From Aphanomyces cochlioides (Eukaryota; Oomycota; Saprolegniomycetes; Saprolegniales; Verrucalvaceae): a DNA stretch of 64,000 nucleotides. The stretch is taken from contig JAHQRK010000005.1 of the NCBI GenBank assembly GCA_019828595.1, forward strand, positions 3,162,001 through 3,226,000, written 5' to 3'. Each line of letters starts with the position of its first letter. The stretch's first letter is position 1. Position numbers and translations under genes: made by a program. The notes under the pieces were generated by a model, which saw only the letters and a program-made list of their open reading frames with translations, was not told the DNA's origin and searched no databases. Below are positions 1-9,925 of the stretch, piece by piece.

Positions 1-77
1 TCGAGACGGCGAGGCTCTGGAGCGACCTCCGACAGCTCCATCGACGATGACGGCAAGGATGTTCTCGAGCGGATCAT

Positions 78-296
78 GTCACGAAACGCATCCTCAGCGT
101 CCTTGAGCGTACAAGGAGCGTCCAGTTTGTACTCGCCAAGTCGCCGCGCTGGATTGTGCCACATCGCAAAGACATAGAAGCGATCTTGGCCATCGCACAA
201 GACTTGAACGTCGTGTCGTTTGCAGTCTCCTCGCGCATCCAAGGCATTCTCTCCGGCGTGACAATGCGCTGCGATCTCAAATGCTGCTTGGAGTAA
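78..296 (+). other. Edge coding fragment, unidentified
   Basis: An open frame ending at TAA 294-296 encodes a soluble-looking stretch containing SPRWIVPHRKDIEAILAIAQ and then VVSFAVSSRIQGILSG. A second open frame at 1-171 encodes a Ser/Asp-rich stretch (SDSSIDDDGKDVLERIMS). The two overlap in different frames, so at most one is used over the overlap; an intron with donor near 112 and acceptor near 169 could join them. No start codon lies in the window. I do not recognise the family. The left edge cuts the locus and the neighbourhood is decayed, so it may be the tail of a gene or a relic. Confidence 0.3.
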
Positions 297-717
297 ACGG
301 CCATCTCTTGACGTTGCAGTCGTCGCTCGGGACAGATTCAAATGCTCCAGGAACTACGATGGAGCGATGGTCGATCCAACGTGAAGGCGTACTGCGTTCT
401 TGAACGTGGAGATCTTTGCTGGCGCTGGTTTCGGCGTCTTGATTGAAGTCGTTGTTGGTGGGCGATACGAACAAGTCTTTGTTGGTGGGCGATACGAACA
501 AGTCTTTGTTGGTGTCGTGAGCAAATTCGACAGCGACTTGGCCTTCTTGAATTGCGGCAGTCTGCGAGGAAGTTTGAACGGCGCCATGGAGGTCATAGAG
601 CTCTGCTGGGAGCTTCGGGACATGCTGCTTTGACTCATGGAGAATTGAATTGTGAGTTGCATGGTTGTCGTGCGTGGGCGTCGTCCCAAGTGATGGTGTC
701 TCATGCCCAACATTCAC
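277..717 (-). CDS. Hypothetical protein with a nonapeptide tandem repeat
   Basis: Open minus frame of about 147 codons from an ATG at 717 to a stop at 277. The protein is polar, with no membrane segment, and carries the nonapeptide TNKDLFVSP twice followed by a partial third copy; at DNA level this is a 27 bp unit repeated across roughly 455-512. Reading continues upstream without ATG to about 759. The long frame and composition look coding, but no family is recognised and the surrounding 5 kb contains broken genes, so this may be an exon or fragment rather than a full gene. Confidence 0.3.
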   Translation of the reverse strand: MNVGHETPSLGTTPTHDNHATHNSILHESKQHVPKLPAELYDLHGAVQTSSQTAAIQEGQVAVEFAHDTNKDLFVSPTNKDLFVSPTNNDFNQDAETSASKDLHVQERSTPSRWIDHRSIVVPGAFESVPSDDCNVKRWPFTPSSI

Positions 718-1059
718 CATACAACGACAGTCGAAACGCGGCAGGACATGGTCGAGCATTCACAACTCTCTCTCGCGGATATTGCAATAAACACTCGCCG
801 AGTTCAACGCGTGTGCTACCCATGCTGCGCTGATGATATTCTCCACTTCTTATCGTCATGGAGAATTTCGCTGCGAGCTGGCTTGCGCAGTACAAAGAGA
901 GCGTTGACGAGGACCAATTGGATCCATGCTCGTGCTCCACTTACGGCGACTTGCCAGCGTCATCTTGAACCTCAGGGCCGCTCATGACGGATGCGTTGCT
1001 CTATCCGCCGCCAAGTTGATGCGATTTTCCGTGTTGGGCATGACCATCGCTACCGTAGA

Positions 1060-1335
1060 TACAGGTGTGGTCGGGATTTGATCGAACAGTTGCAACTCCT
1101 AGGCTTCATATCCATGGCATGCTGTGAAGCGCTAAGGCGCACGGACTGTCACACTCTTTGCGTCGTTCCCCAGATTTGATTGCTGTCCATGGCGTTTTCC
1201 AAGTCGGTGGTCGTCGACGTTGGCTTTCCAGCCCTCCGTAGCATCACGCAAGCTATGATCTACTTGCCATCACTGGCACTGATCGTCCATGTCGTTGGCG
1301 CCGGCTCGCCACTGCTCTTCGAGGGGGAGCTCGAT
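1060..1335 (+). pseudogene. Relic of a sucrose-type MFS transporter
   Basis: The stretch CVVPQ-(I)-stop-LLSMAFSKSVVVDVG, then ITQAMIYLPSLALIVHVVGA, matches the C-terminal third of the intact transporter at 16198-17646 (CIVPQMLLILMAFSKSVVVDVG; ITQATIYLLTLPLVVHVVGA). DNA similarity extends upstream to about 1060 through a frame change. An in-frame TGA at 1177-1179 sits where the intact gene has a Met codon, and homology stops abruptly after the Gly-Ala-Gly-Ser-Pro codons near 1330. No flanking transporter sequence is seen, so this is a short dead duplicate in opposite orientation to its likely parent. Confidence 0.8.
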
Positions 1336-1600
1336 AGAGTAGATGTCATGATAATGGACAGCTTTCTCCGCTCCAGTGGGAACACTGCCGCCATGGGGCT
1401 GGTGCGCAGCAGCACATGGACCTGTGTCGACGCGAAGAAAAGAGCAAGGATAGAGGCTCTGCCTGGTAACAAGAGTCGGACGATGAACAGAGGACGTGAA
1501 GGAAGAGATGTGATTTGATTCTCGGCGTGGTTCAAGAGTGCAATGCACGGCATGTGGCGGTGGCGCGTCCATGATGGAAAGAATCTGTTGGTGGCAGGTT

Positions 1601-4155
1601 TCACTGCTTGGCGAGGAAGAAACTGACTTGTCCGATCGCGATCAAGACACTGACGCATGTCGAGTAGACGCCGTAGCGACTTGCTTGAGAGAGTCTCGCC
1701 GATGCGCTCGTGACGACTTTGTTGTCCTTGTTCAAGTGCGTCTGCAAGTCGCGGAGATTCTTGTGGATGTCCACGACTTCAAGCGGTCGGTCCAGAATCG
1801 ACTTGCGGTTGGCGGCGCTTGGATTTGTTTGCACGCGTTCGAGTGTACGGACTCGTGCCTTGGCTTCAAGCGCGCGCTTGATCATTCTCTTTCGGATCCA
1901 CACTTGGATCTTCATGAGGGACGAGAGCCGCGCCTTGAATTCTAAAGAGCGGAGCGACTTCTTGATGAAAAACGATCTAACGAAGGACAGGATGACTCGG
2001 CGATGGAAGACGCCGCTAGCTTACCGTCGGAGGTTCTCCTCTTCGTACGAGACGATCATGCCGAGGATTTGAACGACTGTGATGTAGCAAGAGTACTCGA
2101 TGAGCGTCCGTCGCGGCAAGACCGTCCGCGTGCCGACGAGGAAGCCAATACAAGCGACCAGAGTTACCGTCGCCGACAGCATAAACCTACCAACAAGTAA
2201 GACGCTGCAGTCGACATGAGATCACCGTGGACGAAAGCTCGACCGGTGGGCAGCCATCATGGTGTTCAAGAAGCCCATGAAGTAGACGTCCTTGACGCCA
2301 ATGTTGCGTGCGATGACGTACACAAGCGTGCCTACGACGTCATGAGCCATGCACAGCCATCAGTTGAGGTAGAGACCTGTCAAGTACACATGGAAGAGCA
2401 GCACCATGCCCGTCAAGACTTGGGTCGTCCGTGAATATCCCTTCTGCGTCTCCACGAGTCCGCCTTTGACTTTGTTCGCCGCTTTCTTCGCTTGGTTTTT
2501 CACCTACGACGTCGACGTGAGTTGAAAAGACGGCGCCGACAGCGAGCGTACGGCATCTTTGGACTTGACGACGACAGTCGTGATGGAAATCGAATCTGTC
2601 GTTCGCTTGACAGCGTCGTCGGCTTGTGGTGGCGGAGCTTGGTTTGCTGCGAGCCATTCCTTGGCATACGTGCGGCTCATGAAGTAGATCGCCGAGAAGA
2701 GAAAGATGTATGCTGGCATGATGCAGCCGACGCGAAAGCCCAGCGCGATGTACTGCGTCGGCGTCTTGTAGAGATTGATCACGTCTTGGAGAAGGAGCAC
2801 GACTTGGTTGAGGCACACACCAGCGAGAGGATAGCGCAGCGAGACGTAGACATCCATGTGCAAGATGCCGGCGTTTGGGTTCTCGTACGGGTGGCGGTCG
2901 AGCAAGTACCAGTAGCGAAAGAAGCGGCTACAACGTCGTGATCTCCACGAAGAACAAGCCGGCGAAGGACGTACCGCTCGACATCTTTGTGCTTGAACGA
3001 CTGCGACCAGCGGTGACAGAGGAGTTCCTTGGCATAGTATGGATTGTGAATGCGCGACGATGCATCCTTCGGCGCGCCAGAGAAGTTGAGTCCAAGCGTG
3101 AAATTGCGCCGCTTTAGGATTTCCTACAAGTTGACAACGGCGTGATGCTCTCTGCATGTCGTGGCTATGGTGGTTTACCTTTTGGTAGCTTGAAACCATC
3201 CCCGCGACGACACTCATCGAGTAGTTGAGCGTCGTGAAGACCGTCGATGACGTCGGGTCTGGCCCCGCCGACAGATTCACGATGAAGAAGACGAGGACGA
3301 TGAACCACCCGACGACGCACGTGATGGCAAACCGAGTGCGCGTGACGTTGAACAATGGAATGAGCAGGATGACGAGTGGATAGATGGGTCCTTTGGCTTC
3401 CTGGACGCACTTCTTGGTGATGAAAGCCATGGCGACAATCATATACACCGATGACGCAAGACTACGCGACCACCAGGATCGAACGCGCGGTGATGATGAC
3501 GACATACCTCTCGAGACGAGTTTTCCCAACGGGAAGAAACGACAGCGCAAAGCCAAAGGCGAACGTCGGCACGATCAGGCCAAAGCTAAGCCAGTAGAGC
3601 GTGTGCTCTTGCGCAAGCGTGAGGTTGTCGTTCTTGTCGGAATCGTACAGCTCCAAGTAGCGCGCTTCGTACCAGAAGAGGATCGCACTCGCGGCCGCGC
3701 CGATGGAGAAGCAAAGACGGACGCGAGAGCGATTCACGGCGTTCATGAACGACACGTACTGCGTCTCATATGGCTCTATAGACGCATGGAGAGCGGTGAG
3801 TCGTCGAGAGTTGAAGGGTTGAAGCAGCGCACGCGTACCGTTGAAGAAGAGAAGGTTCGGGTCCATGCTCACTTGTTCCAAGCATTTTTCAAACTGCTTT
3901 TGGACGAACGCGCGTTCTTGCGCCCATCTCGCCGCGACTAGTCCAAAGTCACTCGGGCACAGGTGACGGAAGAGTCTACCTGACATGTCCACCACGTCAT
4001 GGCGTGGTTCTTCGTTGGCTTGGAGGATTTCCGTCAGCGCGGCGTGCCACGTCACCTCTCTACGTGTTCCATGAGTTGCAGCGTGGCGTCGAGAGCGACA
4101 CGTACTTTGGCACGACAAGCACAGCGGCTTTGATGCGGTCCAGGACTTGAGTCAT
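1601..4155 (-). CDS. Polytopic membrane protein, intron-rich (family not recognised)
   Basis: Joining about ten GT-AG introns of 39-63 nt gives a continuous protein near 710 residues, starting MTQVLDRIKAAV and ending GQVSFFLAKQ. The N-terminal third is soluble (QERAFVQKQFEKCLEQV). Hydrophobic segments follow: FSIGAAASAILFWY, LYWLSFGLIVPTFAFGFAL, YMIVAMAFI, YPLVILLIPLF, AITCVVGWFIVLVFFIV, then MPAYIFLFSAIYFM after a polar loop, and TLVACIGFLVG. A basic segment (KKSLRSLEFK, then WIRKRMIKRALEAKARV) precedes the tail. Every apparent in-frame stop falls inside a plausible short intron, which argues the gene is intact. A damaged paralogue lies directly upstream. The function is unknown; I could not match it to a named transporter or receptor. 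Confidence 0.6.
2858..3225. repeat. 368 bp near-identical tract, copy 1 (partner 4948-5315)
   Basis: Positions 2858-3225 and 4948-5315 align without gaps at a constant offset of 2090 and differ at only two bases (2942/5032 and 2959/5049). The tract includes two introns of the polytopic gene. Flanking parts of the two copies are clearly more diverged and carry indels. Confidence 0.9.
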
Positions 4156-4224
4156 GTGATGTGAAACTCAAATTAAAGACGGCCGCCGTCGTTACTCGAA
4201 ACTGCCGATCGTTTCATGGCATGC

Positions 4225-5358
4225 CTATCTTCGACAGAAACGTCCTGTCGACACGGAGATCCACTGCTTGGAGAGGAAATAGCTGACTTGGCCGAGCGCG
4301 ATCATGACGCTGACGCAGGTGGCGTCCGGCTTGGGACATCCTGGCCGTCGCGCTCGTGACCACCTTGTTGTCCTTGTTCAAGTGCGTCTGCGAGCGGAGA
4401 CTTTTATGAATGTCGACGACTTCAAGCGGTCGGTCCAAGATGGACTTGCGACTGGGATTGGAACACGTCAAAGCGCGGTTCTTTATCTCGACTCGTTCCT
4501 TGGCTTCTAGCGCTCGCTTGACCATCGTGTTGCGAATCCACACTGGGATCTCCGTGATGGACGAGAGCCATGACTTGAATTCTAAAGAGCGCAGAGACTT
4601 CTTGATGACGAATGACCTGACGATCGAGATTAAGACGGCAAGAGGAAGACGGCTCGTACCGTCGAAGGTTCGCTTCTTCGTACGAGACAATCATGCCGAG
4701 GATTTGAACGACAAAGATGTAGCAAGAGTACTCGAGCAGTGTCCGACGCGGCAGGACAGTCCGCGTGCCGACGAGAAAGCCAATGCACGCCACCAACGTA
4801 ATGATCGCCGTCAAGCCTTGGATCGTTCGTGAATATCCCTTCTGCGTCTCCATGAGCTCCCCACGGACTTTGCTCACAGCTTTCGTAGCTTGGTACTTGA
4901 CCTAAAGCACCTGCAAGAGGATAGCGAAGGCCACCAGCGATGTCCGCGTGCAAGATGCCGGCGTTTGGGTTCTCGTACGGGTGGCGGTCGAGCAAGTACC
5001 AGTAGCGAAAGAAGCGGCTACAACGTCGTGACCTCCACGAAGAACAAGACGGCGAAGGACGTACCGCTCGACATCTTTGTGCTTGAACGACTGCGACCAG
5101 CGGTGACAGAGGAGTTCCTTGGCATAGTATGGATTGTGAATGCGCGACGATGCATCCTTCGGCGCGCCAGAGAAGTTGAGTCCAAGCGTGAAATTGCGCC
5201 GCTTTAGGATTTCCTACAAGTTGACAACGGCGTGATGCTCTCTGCATGTCGTGGCTATGGTGGTTTACCTTTTGGTAGCTTGAAACCATCCCCGCGACGA
5301 CACTCATCGAGTAGTCATCGAACACCGCGGATTTGACGCGTTCCAGGACTTGGACCAT
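4225..5358 (-). pseudogene. Truncated, frameshifted copy of the neighbouring polytopic gene
   Basis: It begins MVQVLERVKSAV, like its neighbour, but then jumps straight to DDYSMSVVAGM, omitting the first membrane half. A second deletion joins RYPLAG to VKYQATKAVSKVRG, removing the segment with the central membrane span. Near the 3' end the reading frame breaks: relative to the neighbour, about 14 bp are missing just after the Met-Ser-Gln-Ala codons (around 4320-4345), so the conserved tail SVMIALGQVSYFLSKQ lies in another frame. The short introns are still recognisable. It is most likely a pseudogene, though a shortened product cannot be excluded. Confidence 0.7.
4948..5315. repeat. 368 bp near-identical tract, copy 2 (partner 2858-3225)
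   Basis: Second member of the direct repeat, inside the truncated polytopic-gene copy. Its 3' border (plus strand) coincides with the deletion breakpoint that removed the first half of that gene. Confidence 0.9.
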
Positions 5359-5447
5359 GATGGAATGGAAGGAAATGTCAACGCAATGATTGACATGGAA
5401 GATGAGCTCGTTATTGAAACTGTAGACGGTTTTATCGCCATGCTGAT

Positions 5448-7068
5448 CTACTTGGAAGTGTCCACACCATAGTCGGCACGGTATTGCTTGATGGTCGACA
5501 CGTATGTCTGGCGCTCCTCGGCAGTGAGTGACGCGAGCTCCGTCGATTCCAAGAGATGCACAAGACTGTTCAAGTTGGCAATCGACAAGACGGGAATGCC
5601 AAACGACGCTTCCACCATTTGAATCGCAGAGCGCGTGTCCGTGACGGAGGCTTTTTCTTGACGGTCAAGCGAAATGCACACGCCGACGACGTTGGCCTTG
5701 GCATGCGTGAGGATCTGCATCGCTTCCGTGATGGCAGTGCCGGCCGTAATGACATCGTCAATCAAGAGGACGCTAAGAAGACAGATGAGCCAAATCAAAG
5801 ACTCTTTTCGAGCAACGTACCGTCGTCCAGCAACGTCAGCGCCGACAAGAAGACCACCTTCGCCGTGGTCTTTCGCTTCCTTGCGGTTGAATGCGAAAGG
5901 AACGTCACGGCCATAGAGCTCGTCAAAGGCAATCGCGACTGAAGCAGCGAGCGTGATGCCCTTGTACGCTGGACCAAAGAGAACATCGAATTCCAATCCG
6001 CTAGCCTACAAAGACGCTTAGACCTTGACGAAGAAACTTCACAAACGTGGATTGTCTTGGCGTAGAAGCGGCCCAATTCGCGCAGCATGCGTCCGGTCTT
6101 GAAGAGCCCGGCGTTAAAGAAGTAGGGACTTTGACGACCCGACTTGAGCGTGAACGAGCCAAGCTTAAGCACGGAGCAGTCCAAGCAAAAGCTCAGAAAC
6201 TGCGTCTGCACTTGCGCACGCTTGGTTTCACGGACGACGTTGATCGCATCTCGAAGAGCAATTGCCGCCTCGCGAGGGTTTGTCGCCTTGGAAATGCCGC
6301 GAGACACTGGCAAGAGCAATCCAAATCCGTCGTCGGACAAGCCAGCAAGCACAGCTTCTTCCAAGTTACCACCTTGGGCGCCAAGACCTGGGGCAAGGAT
6401 CCACATCTCTGGGACAATACGGCGGACATTGCGAAGAGCTTGGACATCAGTGGCGCCAACGACAAGGCCGATGTTGTCCTGGAGAATTGCAACCATGAGA
6501 TTGTGAAAGTAGAGAGAGATCAACGGACCTTGGAGTTCCACTCCTGGGCTTTCTTTGCCACAGTTTCGTACAACATGGATCCATCACTGAGCGTCAATGT
6601 TTGGAAGTCATCGGCGGATGGGTTTGACGTCTTGCAGAGGACGAAGCATCCCTTCTCGGGATACTTGCTCATGTCAAGGAATGGGTCAATTGAATTCTTG
6701 CCCATGTATGGCGCCAAAGTGATGCCATGCGCTTTGGCCGAGTGAAAGGCCGCCGACGCGTAGGCTGCCGCCGTGGTACTGATATCACCGCGCTTGGCAT
6801 CCAAAAGGACTGGGATTTGAGGAGGAACGGCAGCGATGACGCGATCGAGAGCCGAGATCCCTTCTGCGCCAAACACTTCGAAAAAAGCAGCATTTGGTTT
6901 GTACGCGACAGCCACGTCGGTCGTTTGAGCGATCAAGTCCAAGCAAAAGCGCTCTGCCGCAGCAGCAGTGTGCTCTGGGAGCTCCGACACGTGTGGATCC
7001 AAGCCGACGCAAAGGAGCGAGTTGATCTCGACCGCTCGACGTCGGATCTGTTGAAAGAACGAAACCAT
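5448..7068 (-). CDS. UMPS: UMP synthase, OMP decarboxylase-OPRT fusion
   Basis: Bifunctional enzyme for the last two steps of de novo pyrimidine synthesis in the cytosol: orotate to OMP to UMP. The N-terminal half is orotidine-5'-phosphate decarboxylase, with [19 protein letters not shown] and the catalytic LLDAKRGDI motif. The C-terminal half is orotate phosphoribosyltransferase, with [16 protein letters not shown], the FGPAYKG substrate loop, and the PRPP-binding motif [13 protein letters not shown]. Three introns (about 50, 41 and 47 nt) are needed; spliced length is about 490 residues. Domain order is the reverse of the animal and plant enzyme and is the order known from stramenopiles and trypanosomatids. 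The start [13 protein letters not shown] at 7068 is the first Met of the conserved N-terminus. Confidence 0.95.
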
Positions 7069-7763
7069 GTTTCAAAATGCCAATAATCCAGGATGATTGG
7101 CTTTGGAATAATAATATGACCCTTTCTCTTATATTTTGTATTACAAATTAAATTTATATTTAAAATCCAAGCCAATGGTTTCTGTTGCGATCGTCATGCT
7201 TTTCTATTAAGACTCTAAAATGGCTATATTTTGTATATTTAATATCGACTATAACTAGAAATTGCTAGATACTAGTACATTTCTTGTTGTATAAAACCAT
7301 ATAAAATTGCATATTTATTGTATATAAATGATATGACTAAACTAAAATTTTAACTTGACTCTTCAGGATGTTTGGGAAAGCTTATGATCCTCTGTTGTGA
7401 TCATCTGCATAGCCAAAGCCAATAGACGGCAGCGCGAGCTGAAGGAGATATTTTGAAGCTGCAAAATCGACTGAAGACTCTTTGACGACTGAGCACGGAG
7501 TCCATGTCCACATCAAAATATCTCACCTCAATACTTTGTGAATGCAATTATGGTGGAATCTGTCACCAAAATACAATAATTTAATCCAGCTCAGGTGTTT
7601 AATCTTGATATTATTATTCATTATTAGCGTTTGTCTAATTATCTTGGATCAATTCCACACCGTTAAGATTTTGGTGAGATATTTCAAAGCTATTGTGCTT
7701 TACAGTGTTCAAAACAAATTTCGTGTCTACATTGTGTGAATAAAACAATTTCCAATCTACGGA
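7069..7763. other. AT-rich intergenic spacer
   Basis: About 695 bp between the divergently transcribed UMP synthase and golgin genes. It is markedly AT-rich from 7100 to 7360 and 7540 to 7750, with no convincing coding frame. Both promoters should lie here; I see no repeat or RNA gene. Confidence 0.6.
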
Positions 7764-9321
7764 ATGATGGCAGACGACGCCACATCTGCGGCGGTCGACT
7801 TCGTGACGCCTGTAGAAGCGAGTGAAACGCAGCCAGTTGTGGAAGATGTGACACCCCCAACATCAACGACGACGCCTGATGAATTGACCAAATGGAAGGA
7901 GCGCAGTGCAAGGCTTGGCGCAGCAGTGACGCAACAAAAGCAACGCATTCACGAACTCGAAGAGTCGGACGCTAAACTGAAGCGGCTCCTGAATCTAGCC
8001 AAGCGCAGCATTGAAAACAAAGACGCAACGCTTGAATCACTCAAACAACAGATCAACGACCTCAAGTCAGCCGCCAAAGCGAAAGAGAAGGACCCGCGAC
8101 GGATCATCCACAAAGTGAAACATGTTTCACACACCGGCCAAGAAACCGTGTGGTGCTTGGTTGAGTACACTTCCGATGACGACGATGATTCCAGACCCCC
8201 CGAATGTGGCTGGCATTCCTTCAAGAGCGAAGATGAGGTGCTCAACTACGTCCATAAAGCAGCAGGTGAACCGATCCGCGTCCCAGAATTGAGTCTCCCG
8301 CCGTCCGATATCCAGCAAATGGTGCGTTCTCTCAGGAACTTCGGGTCACACTCATGCTGTAGAAACAAGAGCTCAGCGATGAGCTGGAACGAGTGCAGGA
8401 AGAGTTTCGACGCTATCGAGTACGATCAGGTATATATCCTTTGCAGTCGTCATTCATGACAATCCCATCGCTAGAAATCACTCGCAAGCAAAAGGAAGCT
8501 GAGCTTCGCAAGGTACGTTTCCCAGAGTGTCTTCTCTTCCTTATGCACGCACTAGCTGAGTGCGACAACATTAGCAAAACAGACAGAACAACTGGGAGGA
8601 ATCGACCTCCAGCAAGAGCTCCAAGCCGCAAGAATGCAAGTGCGACGGTTTAGCCAGCTACAGACAGCCGCAGAGGAGCGAGTGAGCTGTCCCGCTCTAC
8701 TTGTTAGCACTCAAGTTCCGTCTTATAGGAACGTGAATGGAAGGAGAAGTATGAAAAACTCGAGCGCGACTACACAAAATTAAGTGGTGCCATGGGCGAA
8801 ACAGTGCTTGCCATGGAATGGCGGTCCCGCTACGAGCAGGCAGTCCAAGAAAAGGCAGCTCTAGAGCAACGTCTAAACGATGACTCTTTCAACCTCGCGA
8901 ACGATCTGGATGGGGGCAACGACTTAGCCAAAGTCAAGATGGAGTTCGCACTCTACAGGAAGCGTGCCATGCAAGTCGTTGAGCAAAAAGAGAAGGAACT
9001 CCAGCAAGCTCGTGCAGCAGCGCCGTCAGGGTTTTCGTCTGCTGGGTTACGGCGCATGAGCAGCTCCAACAGCCTGAATGGGTTTGAGACTTCAGTGCAT
9101 GCCCCAACTACCAACGAATACTTGAAGAACATTGTCATGAAGTACATGTCAACCGACCAAGAAGAGGTATCACATGCAGGAGGAAGCGTTCGGTCGATGA
9201 TTTCGGCACGTAGGTGAAAGAGCACATGGAAAAAGCCATTGCAACTGTGCTCAACTTCTCGGCCGTGGAGCTGCAGCACATTCAAGACAAGCGCAAGAGT
9301 CACAGCGGATGGCTGTGGTGA
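7764..9321 (+). CDS. GRIP-domain coiled-coil protein (golgin)
   Basis: Golgin-type tether expected at the trans-Golgi. Six short introns give about 425 residues. The N-terminus is acidic and disordered (MMADDATSAAV). Long coiled coils follow (ARLGAAVTQQKQRIHELEES, and after an interrupting globular stretch with VWCLVEYTSDDDDDS, further heptads such as RSRYEQAVQEKAALEQRL). The C-terminus, NEYLKNIVMKYMS then VKEHMEKAIATVLNFSAVEL, is a GRIP domain with the conserved Tyr and hydrophobics that bind Arl1-GTP in the family. The last exon, after an intron at about 9167-9213, supplies half of the GRIP domain. Arl1 binding is family knowledge, not seen here. Confidence 0.85.
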
Positions 9322-9652
9322 TCCCATCATCATACTATGATACACTCCAAGGTGAAATAAAGACTCGACGATGCGACGTCAACTCGACCTGTGTCGTCTC
9401 CAGTGGACAGAGACTCGACACTTCAATTGTAAATGAAACCTTTGACGAACGTTAGTGGCTTGGAGTTGCTTGTGTCTTGAACAGCATTTGACGGCACTCA
9501 TCTCCCAACCTATGCGTCGACTTCAATAGCCATTGGGATAGCTCTTCCTTTGTACATATACCGAAGAAAGAGCAAGCAGAGAATAAGTTTCATTTGTTGC
9601 GGCTGCCTTCCGCGTTACTTTTGGATGAGCATAGGGCGGACGACTCGGCACC

Positions 9653-9838
9653 TTGTCTTCCAGAGCAATTGTTGACTCTGTAGCCTCTCCAAGAAAGTTC
9701 GTTCATTACCACCATCATCGCAATCAGACAATTGGATCAGGTGCCTCTGGCCGCGTCGGTTTGTGCAAGAAGCATAGGAAGGAGCGATGTCTCTGTGTTT
9801 TTGTCGTCGGTGTCGCCACTTTTGTGCAGTCCGGCTAA
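9653..9838 (+). pseudogene. Possible protein-kinase glycine-loop relic
   Basis: Within the roughly 600 bp spacer 9322-9925, an open frame reads HHHRNQTIGSGASGRVGLCK, resembling the IGSGASGxV nucleotide loop of oomycete TKL kinases, preceded by a possible splice acceptor near 9661. No Lys of the VAIK type, catalytic loop or DFG follows before the stop. It could be a dead kinase exon or chance. I see nothing else in the spacer. Confidence 0.3.
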
Positions 9839-9925
9839 ATTTATCCTTGTGGATCGTTTGTTCGTCTTTTTATAAACTGGGCAAAACGTGAATGTGTTCT
9901 TCCTTGTGTATTTTGTGTATTTCCC

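Noticed and set aside
2504..3556. Single uninterrupted 350-residue reading across the polytopic gene
   Set aside because: It reads through introns at about 3123-3177 and 2927-2973; splicing restores similarity to the paralogue and removes a Cys/Arg/Ser-rich low-quality middle.
6047..6745. 232-residue plus-strand frame
   Set aside because: Antisense to UMP synthase, whose catalytic motifs are on the minus strand.
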